From: Flavobacteriaceae bacterium
GTDB taxonomy: Bacteria; Bacteroidota; Bacteroidia; Flavobacteriales; Flavobacteriaceae
Length of the DNA stretch: 64,000 nucleotides
Assembly: GCA_029243385.1 (NCBI GenBank)
Contig: JAQWSC010000014.1
Span: 32,175-96,174 of the forward strand
Reading direction: 5' to 3'
Position numbers and translations under genes: made by a program. The notes below the pieces were generated by a model. The model made no database searches. It saw only the letters and a program-made list of their open reading frames with translations, and was not told the origin of the DNA. Below are positions 1-8,693 of this stretch, one piece after another. The first letter of the stretch is position 1; each line of letters starts with the position of its first letter.

Positions 1-177
1 GAAAGCAAGTACAGTTCGGCTGTAGTGAAACCAGGTAAACTCTATACGGTGCAACGCCACGTAAACCAATGCTTGAGAGCGGCTCGCTCGATGTTGGAGG
101 GTAGGCGGTTGGAGTTCATGAGCAATTGTGAACCTAGATAAATGATAAGACACGACAGAATCCGGCTTACGGCCTGC
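1..177 (+). ncRNA. rnpB: RNase P RNA, 3' part (5' end outside window)
   Basis: This is the catalytic RNA of ribonuclease P, which trims tRNA 5' leaders. Recognisable bacterial type A blocks are the GAAACCAGGTAAACTC stretch near 27-42, the CGTAAACC block near 60-67, CCTAGATAAATGAT near 133-146 and ACAGAATCCGGCTTAC at 155-170. A run of eight T at 178-185 probably ends transcription. The 5' part lies before base 1. The converging wbqC-like gene ends inside the last bases of this RNA. The exact mature 3' end is inferred. Confidence 0.88.
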
Positions 178-790
178 TTTTTTTTAAAAACGAAACCGCA
201 TTGGGGCCTTCGTTAAAAATCAAATCCAAAATACTGAGATTGGATAAAAATCCATTTTTTTCTGAAAAAACTTGAATGTAGGATTCGAGCGCAACCGGTT
301 GATTTCCTTTTGCATCAATCCAGTTTCTTGCATCAACTTGTTCCGAAGGAAGTGTTTTATAATATGTGGTTGTGGTGGTTTCAGGAGCGTCCAATTGTAT
401 GCTTTCGCAAGCCCAACGCATACAGCGCATATTGAAGTCAAGCAGTGTAACAGCAGGGGTTGTGTAAAGCAGTTTGAGATCGTCTTCGTAAAACTCAAAA
501 AAAGGAGACGATCGATAGGCACTCTCGAGTGATTTCCAATGTTGCTGTTGCCACGGAAAATCGTTTTCAATACGCACTGCATCTGATTTTTGATGCGTAC
601 CTTTTTGGGTGTGTTTGATAGGAATATTGAGCATCAATTTTCCATTGGCTGCAGCAATATACGTGCGATTTCGATACGTTTGTTTTTGATAATGATCGTG
701 GGTTTCCCACACAATAGGAGTGGAGTGTGCCAAAGGAATCCAATGCGAAATCGGAGCGAAATAGGCCGGACAAAGAACGAGCGCTTTCAC
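167..790 (-). CDS. WbqC-like family protein
   Basis: A 207-residue cytosolic protein of the WbqC-like family, common in flavobacteria and of unsettled biochemical role; some relatives sit in surface polysaccharide clusters. The N-terminus (MKALVLCPAYFAPISHW) and the central segment with YEDDLKLLYTT and LLDFNMRCM fit the family. The start ATG overlaps the lepB stop by 4 bases, so the two are translationally coupled at the end of the parA-parB-dapB-lepB run. The stop codon at 167-169 lies within the convergent RNase P RNA, so the last codons read antisense to its conserved 3' end. Confidence 0.82.
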   Translation of the reverse strand: MKALVLCPAYFAPISHWIPLAHSTPIVWETHDHYQKQTYRNRTYIAAANGKLMLNIPIKHTQKGTHQKSDAVRIENDFPWQQQHWKSLESAYRSSPFFEFYEDDLKLLYTTPAVTLLDFNMRCMRWACESIQLDAPETTTTTYYKTLPSEQVDARNWIDAKGNQPVALESYIQVFSEKNGFLSNLSILDLIFNEGPNAVSFLKKSRP

Positions 791-2481
791 GCCTTTTTAC
801 GCTTTCTAAAGTAATTGAACCCCCACCATAGCAATACAAAAACTGCAAAATGCCAACGATAAGAAACCCGTTCTCCATCGAGTCCTACAGTGCTAAATAC
901 GCGATCCCATCGTATTTTCCAGTTTTTGATACCGTCGTTGATGCCGTCAATACTCATCCAAATAAATACGGGCTTTCCAACAATATGGTCTTCGGGGACA
1001 AATCCCCAAAAGCGACTGTCTTCCGAACGGTGGCGATTGTCCCCCATCATCCAGTAATAATCCTGTTGAAAGGTGTAGAAATCGGTAGGCGTTCCGTTGA
1101 TTACTACCGTTCCGTTAGTAACTTCCAACGAATTTTTTTCATAATCTCGAATGATTTTTTTGTATAGCGGTAGGTTTTCAGGGGTAATCGTGACTGTACT
1201 TCCCGCACTTGGAATGTTTATCGGTCCAAAGTTGTCTTCGTTCCAATTGTAGCGTATGTTGTTTGGAAAGAAGTTGGTATTGTAAGTTTTTTGAGTGTTT
1301 ATTATTTGTTTGACACTGTCAATCCAAGGAAGTTTTTTAAGCGCTTCGGCTTGTTTTACAGTAAGCAACAACTCTTTTCGAGTTTCCAACAACTCTTTGG
1401 CGGCTATGCGGTGTTTTTGAATCAATTTGGGCGGAATGCCTCTTGCACCTGTAAGGATTTGATAATTAGTGGGATTGTTGTTCGGGATATTCAATATGTG
1501 GGGACGGAGCGCATCAAACATGGATTGTGAAATGTTCGAAATTTGATATTTTCGGTACAAATCGGTAATTCCCAATTCGATGAGTTTACGGGAAGAAATT
1601 CCTTTGCTTCCATACACTTTGTGACTGTACAAGGGACGTGCCCGATCAGGCAATTCGGTTTGTTTGCCATTGATATAAATAAATCCATCGATGATTTCGA
1701 ATCGATCGCCTGCGACTCCAACACAGCGTTTTACATAGTTGGATTTTTTGTCAATGGGTTTTTTTACACCTTGTTCTTTGACAAAAAATTGACGAACCGT
1801 GTCGGCAGGCCAACTAAAAACCACGATATCGTTGCGCTTGATTTCTTGGATACTAGGAAGCCGAAAATACGGAATTTGCGGTTTGTTCAAGTAGGAGCGA
1901 ATGCCTGTTCCTACAATCGTATCGTGAACCATGGGAAAGGCTACCGCTGTTTGGGGTGTTCGTGCGCCATAGTGAAACTTACTCACAAAAAGGAAATCTC
2001 CTATCAACAGTGATTTCTCAAGCGATCCTGTGGGAATGATATACGGTTGAATGAAATAGGTGTGAACCAATGTCGCCAAAACAACCGCAAACAAAATGGA
2101 ACTGAACCAATCTCCAAATGCCGTTCTTGGATGTAAGCTTCGATCTTTGATATGATCGACAGATAAAAAATAATTGACATAGTAGAGATAAAATCCAAGA
2201 GTAATCAAAACAAGCAGTGTATCTGTGGCACTGTTTTTTCCAAAGCTGCGAATGGATTCTACCCATATCACAGGAATCATAATCAGATTGATGATGGGAA
2301 CAAAAAGGAAAAACACCCACCAAGTTGGACGGTTGATGATTTTCATTAAGATAACAGCGTTGTACACCGGTACAAGTGCTTGCCAAGGGTGGTATCCAGC
2401 TATTTTATAGAGTTTCCAGGTTCCTAGAAAATGGATGATTTGAACAACTCCTATAAATAATAACCATTCAATGCCTGTCAT
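787..2481 (-). CDS. lepB: Signal peptidase I with extra N-terminal membrane domain
   Basis: Membrane serine protease that removes signal peptides from exported proteins. At 564 residues it is about twice the length of E. coli LepB. Residues 1-110 form several hydrophobic segments (DUF5684-like, usual in Bacteroidota LepB). The S26 catalytic core follows: nucleophile Ser153 in PTGSLEKSL, general base Lys251 in YVKRCVGVAGD, and the late motif GDNRHRSEDSRFWGFVP. A long insertion separates the Lys box from the GDNR box. The gene lies 55 bases after dapB and overlaps wbqC by 4 bases. A C-terminal hydrophobic segment ends in RKRKKA. Confidence 0.93.
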   Translation of the reverse strand: MTGIEWLLFIGVVQIIHFLGTWKLYKIAGYHPWQALVPVYNAVILMKIINRPTWWVFFLFVPIINLIMIPVIWVESIRSFGKNSATDTLLVLITLGFYLYYVNYFLSVDHIKDRSLHPRTAFGDWFSSILFAVVLATLVHTYFIQPYIIPTGSLEKSLLIGDFLFVSKFHYGARTPQTAVAFPMVHDTIVGTGIRSYLNKPQIPYFRLPSIQEIKRNDIVVFSWPADTVRQFFVKEQGVKKPIDKKSNYVKRCVGVAGDRFEIIDGFIYINGKQTELPDRARPLYSHKVYGSKGISSRKLIELGITDLYRKYQISNISQSMFDALRPHILNIPNNNPTNYQILTGARGIPPKLIQKHRIAAKELLETRKELLLTVKQAEALKKLPWIDSVKQIINTQKTYNTNFFPNNIRYNWNEDNFGPINIPSAGSTVTITPENLPLYKKIIRDYEKNSLEVTNGTVVINGTPTDFYTFQQDYYWMMGDNRHRSEDSRFWGFVPEDHIVGKPVFIWMSIDGINDGIKNWKIRWDRVFSTVGLDGERVSYRWHFAVFVLLWWGFNYFRKRKKA

Positions 2482-2536
2482 AAGACTTAAAATTTAATAA
2501 TAAAATTAGCCATTCGCATTCATATAGCGTGGCACG

Positions 2537-3238
2537 TTAACCAATGTTTAACACATCATTCATTCCAAAAACACCTTGCTTTCCAACAATCCATTCGGCG
2601 GCAACAACAGCTCCAAGCGCAAAACCAGTTCGGTTATGGGCTGTGTGCTTAATTTCGATGGTGTCAACCTCGGATTCGTAAAACACGGTATGCGTTCCGG
2701 GAACATCGTCTATGCGTTGTGCAGTAATTTTCAATTGATTGTTTTCTTCAGTATCCAATTTCCAGTTGGTATATGCGCTATTTTCAATCAATCCTTCTGC
2801 CAATGTAATCGCTGTTCCACTGGGAGCATCGAGTTTTTGGGTATGATGTATTTCATCAATAAGCGCTTTGTAATGGAATTGTCCCTGCATGAGTTTGGCC
2901 AGTTTTTTATTGAGTTCAAAAAACAAATTTACTCCTAAACTAAAATTGGAAGCATACAAGAAAGCACTGTTTTTTTCTCCACACAATTGCTTGATGTCTT
3001 CGACTTTTTCGAGCCAGCCCGTTGTTCCACAAACAACAGGGACCGATCGGTTGAGTGCCTCGCTTATATTCCCAACCGCAGCATCAGGAACGCTAAAATT
3101 AATGGCAACATCGGCGGTTTCTAGACCTTCCAATCCTGTGTCTTTGTCTATTTTGGCAACAATTTCATGTCCTCGACCAACTGCAATTTTTTCAATTGCT
3201 TTGCCCATGCGTCCGTATCCTAATAATGCAATCTTCAT
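2537..3238 (-). CDS. dapB: 4-hydroxy-tetrahydrodipicolinate reductase
   Basis: Catalyses the NAD(P)H-dependent reduction step to tetrahydrodipicolinate on the diaminopimelate/lysine route, supplying peptidoglycan precursor. Visible motifs are the Rossmann turn GYGRMG (residues 7-12), CGTTGW (70-75) and the catalytic signature EIHHTQKLDAPSGTA (129-143) with its His pair and Lys. At 233 residues it is slightly shorter than the E. coli enzyme, as in other Bacteroidota. It sits 4 bases after the DUF5683 gene and upstream of lepB on the minus strand, so it belongs to the parA-to-wbqC transcription unit. Confidence 0.95.
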   Translation of the reverse strand: MKIALLGYGRMGKAIEKIAVGRGHEIVAKIDKDTGLEGLETADVAINFSVPDAAVGNISEALNRSVPVVCGTTGWLEKVEDIKQLCGEKNSAFLYASNFSLGVNLFFELNKKLAKLMQGQFHYKALIDEIHHTQKLDAPSGTAITLAEGLIENSAYTNWKLDTEENNQLKITAQRIDDVPGTHTVFYESEVDTIEIKHTAHNRTGFALGAVVAAEWIVGKQGVFGMNDVLNIG

Positions 3239-3242
3239 TGTT

Positions 3243-3788
3243 CTAAAAATTATATTTTATTGCCAATCCTACCGTCGTACCCTTTTCGTAATAGTTGTTT
3301 TCCATAACGGGTTCAAAAGTCAATTGATCGTTTACGTTGTATTGATTCAAGTGTGCATCGACGTTGGCGTCAAGGATGTTGAGTAAATAAATCCCTACAA
3401 TAAAAACCATGGCTAAATCACGGTTTCTTTTATGGAAATTTTGCCCATCCAAAAGGCGATCGTCTTCGGTAATAATATCAAAAAATTCGTCGTTACTATA
3501 CCCAGCCATCCGGCTTTTGTAAGCATTTCTGTATCGTTTGTGTCGTTTGTTGTTGAAATCAAAGGAGTAAATAGCCGCTCCCAATCCACCATATAGCAGG
3601 GGCAGTTTCCAGTATTTTTTGTTGTGAATCTGTCCCAATCCGGGAAGAACGGCTGAATAAAACGCTGCTTTGGCCGGTGAAAGCGGGTCAATGACTTTGG
3701 GTTCTTTGACTTGTAAGCTGTCTTGGGCTTGCCCGACAAACATGCCTAGGAGGCACAAAACAATCCCAAATGATTTTGGAAACATCAT
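3243..3788 (-). CDS. DUF5683 envelope protein
   Basis: A 181-residue protein with an N-terminal signal peptide (hydrophobic stretch ending near VGQAQ). It carries the DUF5683 core: the segment SPAKAAFYSAVLPGLGQ is followed by KYWKLPLLYGG and a second hydrophobic stretch (VFIVGIYLLNILDA). Function is unknown; the family is frequent beside parB in Bacteroidota. The start overlaps the parB stop by 4 bases, so coupled translation is likely. Export and membrane association are inferred from sequence only. Confidence 0.82.
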   Translation of the reverse strand: MMFPKSFGIVLCLLGMFVGQAQDSLQVKEPKVIDPLSPAKAAFYSAVLPGLGQIHNKKYWKLPLLYGGLGAAIYSFDFNNKRHKRYRNAYKSRMAGYSNDEFFDIITEDDRLLDGQNFHKRNRDLAMVFIVGIYLLNILDANVDAHLNQYNVNDQLTFEPVMENNYYEKGTTVGLAIKYNF

Positions 3789-4675
3789 TTTTTCAATTGT
3801 TTTTGCAGCTTTTTAAAATCGGCTTCTGAACCAAACGACAAGATGATTTTTCCTGAAGTTTGAGTTTCCATAGTTACGCTTACCCCAGTTGGCAAGCTTT
3901 TTTTCAATCCCTCGATTCCTTTTTGAATGTTTTCTGTTGGGGCGATTGTTGTTTTTTTAGCGACTTTGGGTGCTTTTAGCTCTTTTACCAATTGTTCTGT
4001 GGCGCGAACTGAAAGCCCCTTTGCGAGTATTTTTTCATAGATTCCCAATTGATCGGTTTTGGATTCCACATTGACTAAAGCACGACCGTGCCCCATGCTC
4101 AAAAATCCGTCTCGCATGCCTGTTTGAATGATAGGGTCCAATTTTAAAAGCCGTAAATAATTGGCAATAGTAGAGCGCTTTTTACCTACGCGTGCACTCA
4201 TTTGCTCTTGAGTGAGTTGGATATCTTCAATCAATCGCTGGTAAGACAGTGCAATTTCGATAGGATCCAAATCGCGGCGTTGAATGTTTTCTACCAGCGC
4301 CATTTCTAGGGACTCTTGATCGTTTGCTATACGGATGAAAGCAGGAATGCTTTCCATTTCGAGTTGTTTGACGGCACGAAATCTTCGCTCACCAGAAATC
4401 AATTGGTAGGATTGAAAACCAATTTTACGGACGGTAATGGGTTGAATGATTCCTAATTCTTTGATAGAGTTGGCCAACTCAGAAATGCCTTCTTGATCAA
4501 AATGGGTTCTTGGTTGGAAGGGATTGATGGCGATTTGATCCAAAGGCAATTCAATAACATTTCCAACCACTTGATCTGCATTTTTGTCTTCCGCAGACTG
4601 GATGTCGTTTTTTGGGTCGTTAAGAAGCGCAGACAAACCGCGTCCCAGCGCTTGTTTTTGTGTTGCTTTGGCCAT
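3785..4675 (-). CDS. parB: Chromosome partitioning protein ParB
   Basis: CTP-binding, parS-loading protein that works with ParA in chromosome segregation. At 296 residues it is the normal family length. The N-terminal tail KQALGRGLSALL is the ParA-interacting motif. The ParB/Srx nucleotide fold shows NPFQPR and LISGERRFRAVK, followed by the helix-turn-helix region (LTQEQMSARVGKKRSTIANYLRLLKL) and a C-terminal dimerisation part. It overlaps parA by one base and DUF5683 by four. No parS site was identified by eye in this window. Confidence 0.95.
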   Translation of the reverse strand: MAKATQKQALGRGLSALLNDPKNDIQSAEDKNADQVVGNVIELPLDQIAINPFQPRTHFDQEGISELANSIKELGIIQPITVRKIGFQSYQLISGERRFRAVKQLEMESIPAFIRIANDQESLEMALVENIQRRDLDPIEIALSYQRLIEDIQLTQEQMSARVGKKRSTIANYLRLLKLDPIIQTGMRDGFLSMGHGRALVNVESKTDQLGIYEKILAKGLSVRATEQLVKELKAPKVAKKTTIAPTENIQKGIEGLKKSLPTGVSVTMETQTSGKIILSFGSEADFKKLQKQLKK

Positions 4676-5442
4676 TAGTTTTTATTTTTTTTAATCAATT
4701 CCTGTGCGAGTTTTAAATAACTCGCAGCTCCTTTGCTACTGGCGTCGTACTTGATGATGCTTTCGCCATGGCTGGGAGCCTCTCCCAATTTTACATTTCG
4801 TTGAATGATGGTTTTAAACACCATTTCATTAAAGTGGGAACGCACTTCACTTACAACTTGATTGGAAAGTCGTAAGCGGGAATCGTACATTGTTAACAAC
4901 AGCCCCTCAATGCTCAATGAAGGATTGTGAATTTTTTGAACACTTTTGATAGTGTTTAATAATTTGCCCAATCCCTCCAATGCAAAATACTCGCATTGAA
5001 TAGGAATGATCACAGCGTCGGCAGCAGTTAGTGCATTAAGTGTCAGCAATCCTAAAGATGGTGCACAATCAATAATGATGTAATCGTACTTTTCTTTGAT
5101 TGGGGCAATTGCCTTTTTCATCATCAGTTCACGCTCATCCAAATTTACCAACTCTATTTCAATTGCCACCAAATCGATGTGGGCAGGAATAATGTCAAGA
5201 TTGGGAGAACTGGTGCTACGAATTGTTTCTTGGGCAGGGGCGCTGTGTTCTATCATACGGTAGGTTCCCTTTTCAACTTGCTCAACATCAATTCCAATTC
5301 CTGATGTAGCATTGGCTTGGGGGTCTGCGTCAATAAGGAGCACTTTGTTTTCTAAAACGCCTAAACTTGCAGCTAAATTTACGGCCGTGGTGGTTTTGCC
5401 AACGCCGCCTTTTTGGTTTGCAATAGCAATGATTTTGCTCAT
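4675..5442 (-). CDS. parA: Chromosome partitioning ATPase ParA
   Basis: Deviant Walker ATPase that positions ParB-parS complexes during segregation (Soj/ParA family). At 255 residues, with the Walker A motif KGGVGKTTTAVNLAASL near residue 10, Walker A' region DADPQANATSG, and Walker B-like IIIDCAPSLGLLTLNAL. It is the first gene of the minus-strand run parA-parB-DUF5683-dapB-lepB-wbqC, after a 134-base gap from ftsB. That gap (5443-5576) shows no clear promoter box or hairpin. Confidence 0.96.
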   Translation of the reverse strand: MSKIIAIANQKGGVGKTTTAVNLAASLGVLENKVLLIDADPQANATSGIGIDVEQVEKGTYRMIEHSAPAQETIRSTSSPNLDIIPAHIDLVAIEIELVNLDERELMMKKAIAPIKEKYDYIIIDCAPSLGLLTLNALTAADAVIIPIQCEYFALEGLGKLLNTIKSVQKIHNPSLSIEGLLLTMYDSRLRLSNQVVSEVRSHFNEMVFKTIIQRNVKLGEAPSHGESIIKYDASSKGAASYLKLAQELIKKNKN

Positions 5443-5576
5443 TTAATTTGGTATAAGTAAGCAGTAAAAATACAATTTTTATGCGTTCCTAAAAACATAT
5501 TTTATGGAAAAGCGTTGTAGGTTTTTAACAATCTGTCAAAAACAAAAGGTATTGTTTTGAAGTTGAAATTTGAAAT

Positions 5577-5912
5577 TTAATTTTCGGAAGTTAAAAGGCT
5601 GTCGTTGATTTCTATTAAGAAAATTTCTTCGCCTTCTTTTTTCATAAAGTAATTTTCACGAGCATATTTTTCAAGCTTTTCTAGGTCTTGCAGTTCTTTG
5701 AGGGCTTTGTTGTCCGCAGCAATTTCTTTTTCAAGCTGGATTTTTTGGTCTTTCAATGTTCGTATTTCTGCGTCGAGTTGGTAATGAACTATGAGCGAGT
5801 TGGCATCTAAAAAGATCATCCATACTAAAAAACCCATTCCAACCAACAAGTACAGGTTGGTAGCTAAAGAAAACCATTTTTTTGTGCGAAGTTTTTTAAA
5901 CATTTTAGTCAA
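5577..5912 (-). CDS. FtsB/DivIC-type septum formation initiator protein
   Basis: Small bitopic divisome protein of 111 residues, probably part of the FtsB-FtsL-FtsQ type complex that activates septal peptidoglycan synthesis. A short cytoplasmic tail is followed by one membrane helix (residues about 17-36, YLLVGMGFLVWMIFL). A coiled coil then runs from about 40 to 85 (RTLKDQKIQLEKEIAADNK), followed by the DivIC-like ARENYFMKKEGEEIFLI. The start overlaps the uridine kinase stop by 8 bases, so they are co-transcribed. Confidence 0.88.
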   Translation of the reverse strand: MTKMFKKLRTKKWFSLATNLYLLVGMGFLVWMIFLDANSLIVHYQLDAEIRTLKDQKIQLEKEIAADNKALKELQDLEKLEKYARENYFMKKEGEEIFLIEINDSLLTSEN

Positions 5913-6510
5913 TCAGTTGCATGATGATTTTTTCGAACAACAAAACTGCAGTGGGGTTGTGTTCGTTATGAGGAATAATGAGGTCGGCATGGGATTTTGA
6001 AGGTTCAATAAAAGCTTCGTGCATGGGTTTCATGGTGTTTTGATAACGATCCAATACCTCTTCGACGGTTCGGCCTCGGTCGGCGACATCTCTTTTCAAT
6101 CTCCGAATCAATCGTTCGTCAGAATCGGCATCTACGAAAATTTTAGCATCCATCAACGATCGAACTTCAGTATTGGCCAACACAAGAATGCCTTCCAACA
6201 AAATTACCTTTTTTGGACTTATAGTTAGGGTTTCTTTCATTCGGGTGTGCTCGATAAACGAATAAACAGGTTGTTCGATGCTTTGCCCTTTTTTCAGTGC
6301 TTTGAGGTGTTCGTACAAGAGTTCGAAATCCAGTGCGTTGGGATGGTCAAAATTGATTTCACAGCGTTCTTCATAAGACAAATGTGCATTGTCTTTGTAA
6401 TAAGAGTCTTGAGAAATGACAAGTACTTCGTCTTGAGACAATTTTTCTGCAATTTTGGTTACCAAGGTTGTTTTCCCTGATCCCGTTCCTCCCGCAATTC
6501 CTATAATCAT
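5905..6510 (-). CDS. udk: Uridine kinase
   Basis: Cytosolic kinase that phosphorylates uridine and cytidine to UMP and CMP in pyrimidine salvage. It has 201 residues with a P-loop GGTGSGKTT near residue 7. The substrate region reads DSYYKDNAHL and NFDHPNALDFELL, and the lid region DERLIRRLKRDVADRGRT is typical of Udk. It lies 8 bases after the sugar dehydrogenase gene and overlaps ftsB. Confidence 0.94.
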   Translation of the reverse strand: MIIGIAGGTGSGKTTLVTKIAEKLSQDEVLVISQDSYYKDNAHLSYEERCEINFDHPNALDFELLYEHLKALKKGQSIEQPVYSFIEHTRMKETLTISPKKVILLEGILVLANTEVRSLMDAKIFVDADSDERLIRRLKRDVADRGRTVEEVLDRYQNTMKPMHEAFIEPSKSHADLIIPHNEHNPTAVLLFEKIIMQLID

Positions 6511-6518
6511 TCGTTTAC

Positions 6519-7634
6519 TTAATTTGTAGGAACAATTTTAAATATTCCTTTGTTTTCAACAGCAATATACAAGTAGCCTTGGTTGTCTTGAAAGACATCC
6601 CGAACGCGACCAATATCTGCTGCAATTTTTTCTCGAAACACTACTTTTTTGCCCTCCATTTTCAAACGCTCTAAATAACTAAATTTTAACGAACCTACAA
6701 AGAGACTTTCCTTCCATTTTGGATATTTGTTTCCTGTTAAAAACACCATTCCACTGGGAGCAATGGAAGGAATCCAATAATAAATCGGTTGTTCAAGCCC
6801 CGGAAGCGACTTGTTCTTGGTAATGTTGGTGCCACTGTAATTGATTCCGTAAGTGATTTTGGGCCACCCGTAATTCAATTCTTTTTCAATAGTATTGATT
6901 TCATCACCGCCTCGGGGTCCGTGTTCGTGAATCCAAATTTTTCCATTAGGATGAAGAATCATCCCCTGCGGGTTTCGGTGTCCGTAGGAATAAATGGCTT
7001 TTTTGGCAGTTTCGTCGTTTGCAAATGGGTTGTCGATTGGAATACTTCCATCGTCATGTAGGCGGTAAATTTTTCCTCCGTCTTTGGTGATGTTTTGTGG
7101 GTTGACATCGCGATTCCCACGATCTCCAATCGAAAAATACAAGTAATTGTCGTTGTCAAAAACAATACGCGAACCAAAATGTCTCCCGCTTTTTGTGTTG
7201 GGAGTTCCTTTGTAGAGAGTTTCAAAATCTATGATCGCGTTGTTTTTGAGTTTTCCTCTTCCAATGGCGGTATGACCGCCTTTTTTTTCGCCTTCCTCAC
7301 TGGCATACGAAAAATAAATCCAACCGTTTTCTTCGTAATCGGGGTGGAGTTCAACATCCATTAAGCCGCCTTGCCCTCGTTGATATATTTCGGGCAATCC
7401 AACGACAGTGTCCTTTTGTCCGTCACGAGCTTTTATCAATGTCCCATTTTTTTCTGTAATCAAAAAACTTCCGTCAGGAAGAAATACACTTCCCCAAGGA
7501 ATTTCAAGTCCTTCAACAATGGGTTGTAATTCGTAATTGATTTCTGAAGGGGTTTGAATGGATACATCGGTTTGAGAACACGAGGATAAAATGCCAAATA
7601 GGGTACAAGCTATAACAGGGATTAGTGTCTTCAC
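6519..7634 (-). CDS. PQQ-dependent sugar dehydrogenase-like lipoprotein
   Basis: Beta-propeller of the glucose/sorbosone dehydrogenase (GSDH) family, 371 residues. The N-terminus is a lipoprotein signal with lipobox LSSC. Family marks are PWGSVFLPDGSFLITEKNG, GQGGLMDVELHPDY, SIGDRGNRDVNPQN and YGHRNPQGMILHPNGKIWIHEHGPRGGDE. It is probably lipid-anchored in the periplasm or outer membrane and oxidises an aldose with PQQ; the true substrate is unknown, and relatives are found without a known sugar. It leads the dehydrogenase-udk-ftsB unit. Confidence 0.88.
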   Translation of the reverse strand: MKTLIPVIACTLFGILSSCSQTDVSIQTPSEINYELQPIVEGLEIPWGSVFLPDGSFLITEKNGTLIKARDGQKDTVVGLPEIYQRGQGGLMDVELHPDYEENGWIYFSYASEEGEKKGGHTAIGRGKLKNNAIIDFETLYKGTPNTKSGRHFGSRIVFDNDNYLYFSIGDRGNRDVNPQNITKDGGKIYRLHDDGSIPIDNPFANDETAKKAIYSYGHRNPQGMILHPNGKIWIHEHGPRGGDEINTIEKELNYGWPKITYGINYSGTNITKNKSLPGLEQPIYYWIPSIAPSGMVFLTGNKYPKWKESLFVGSLKFSYLERLKMEGKKVVFREKIAADIGRVRDVFQDNQGYLYIAVENKGIFKIVPTN

Positions 7635-7688
7635 GGGTATTTTTTTGTGAAATTACGAAAATGTTATAGAAGTGAAGAAATGTTAGCA

Positions 7689-7747
7689 CATAAAAAAACC
7701 TAACTTCTTCCGAAGTCAGGCCTATATTTGTCGGATGACAGGATTTT
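7689..7747 (-). repeat. Degenerate partial copy of tRNA-Pro 3' end plus its terminator
   Basis: This stretch nearly repeats 7850-7911. Both contain a T-tract, a terminator stem built on CCTAACTTC/GAAGTCAGG, the spacer ctatatttgtc and the last tRNA bases (TCGGATGACAGGATTTT here versus TCGGGATGACAGGATTTG there). Only about four changes separate roughly 58 bases. Beyond 7747 the similarity to the tRNA stops, so the copy cannot fold as a tRNA. It looks like the relic of a duplication or recombination at the tRNA-Pro gene. Confidence 0.75.
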
Positions 7748-7852
7748 GATAATCCGAATTACATCGCTAGTGTTGCAAATAAGACCTAATGCTACCGCAT
7801 TGTATTTTTTTTACAGGCACATTCACACAAGCAAGCTTGGTTCAGTACCCAT

Positions 7853-7882
7853 AAAAAAAACCTAACTTCTTGCGAAGTCAGG
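7853..7882 (-). terminator. Rho-independent terminator of tRNA-Pro(GGG)
   Basis: On the minus strand a 9-bp stem (CCTGACTTC with GAAGTTAGG, one G-T pair) closes a GCAA tetraloop and is followed by eight T. It starts about 10 bases after the tRNA 3' end. Confidence 0.85.
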
Positions 7883-7892
7883 TCTATATTTG

Positions 7893-7966
7893 TCGGGATG
7901 ACAGGATTTGAACCTGCGACCCCACGCACCCCATGCGTGTGCGCTACCAGGCTGCGCCACATCCCG
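7893..7966 (-). tRNA. tRNA-Pro (anticodon GGG)
   Basis: The minus strand folds as a full cloverleaf of 74 bases without encoded CCA. The acceptor is CGGGATG/CATCCCG with discriminator A, the D stem GCGC/GCGC, the anticodon stem CACGC/GCGTG around loop ATGGGGT, and the T arm GCAGG-TTCAAAT-CCTGT. The anticodon GGG reads CCC and CCU proline codons. A degenerate 3' copy lies 160 bases away. Confidence 0.95.
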
Positions 7967-8276
7967 AAAAATGTTTTGGTAAGTTGAAATTCAAATTGCA
8001 ATCCAAACTTCCACAAACAGTGGGCAAATATAATTCAAAATATCATTAAAAGACAATTAAAAAATAGCTGAAACGAACAGTAACAAATTTTAAAAATACA
8101 TTCACAAAAGAGAATGTTTAAAATTTATAATGAGAAACCGCGTACAGCGAGTGGTTATAGACGCTCTCAATTTTATAATTATCACAAAATCAATGAATTA
8201 CTAAAATTTAAACGTGTAAGAACAACAGTGTGTTTCAGCTAATGGTATATCCTGTTTTTAGAAAAAACATCTTTCT
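7967..8276. other. A+T-rich intergenic stretch without a confident gene
   Basis: About 310 bases between tRNA-Pro(GGG) and the flavoprotein remnant. The only thing seen is a 42-codon plus-strand open frame at 8114-8242; no promoter box or strong hairpin is convincing. The region resembles decaying DNA. Confidence 0.5.
8114..8242 (+). CDS. Possible small ORF or gene relic, 42 codons
   Basis: An ATG-started open frame with a basic, Tyr-rich product (central part YRRSQFYNYHKINELLKFKR). It has no recognised homologue and no visible -7 box or ribosome site, but its composition is more protein-like than the surrounding A+T-rich DNA. It may be a relic of a lost gene at the tRNA-Pro locus. I am not confident it is expressed. 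Confidence 0.15.
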   Translation: MFKIYNEKPRTASGYRRSQFYNYHKINELLKFKRVRTTVCFS

Positions 8277-8693
8277 TTAAACGTGCTTTTGGGTTTTACC
8301 AATGTGTTGTGAAGCAATAAATGCACCTGTCCATGCATTTTGAAAATTAAAACCACCTGTAACAGCATCAACATTAAGGACTTCCCCAGCAAAAAATAAA
8401 TTTTTATGGAGCTTGCTTTCGAAGGTCTTGAAGTTGATTTCTTTCAGTTTCACTCCACCCACTCTTTTCATAAAATCTTCTTTTGGGATCGTCTTATCAA
8501 AAAAATTATAATTTTTTTTAAAATATTTAGCGTCAAACCCCTCATTTATTAATAATTCCGAATCGCCGGCTTCATTTAAAGTATCTAACTGTACAAAAGA
8601 TTGTTCTGTAAACTGCCCTTTATTTTCTCTTTTAGTTCTAGTATTCTCTTTTACTTTTTGATTTTTCTCACTGGATAATTTAGGTTTCTCCAT
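8277..8693 (-). pseudogene. Truncated HI0933/BaiN-like flavoprotein remnant
   Basis: The last about 55 residues ([18 protein letters not shown], then [17 protein letters not shown] and [12 protein letters not shown]) are the conserved C-terminal FAD-binding end of the HI0933 (YhiN/BaiN) family. That family is normally about 400 residues. The N-terminal FAD Rossmann domain is missing; instead the open frame starts with about 60 Lys/Glu-rich residues unlike the family. No upstream frame restores it. I read it as a deletion remnant that stayed open by chance. Expression as a small protein cannot be excluded. Confidence 0.75.

Noticed and set aside
2018..2386. Other-frame open reading frames inside lepB
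   Set aside because: They mirror the LepB membrane domain in other frames and have no start signals or family features.
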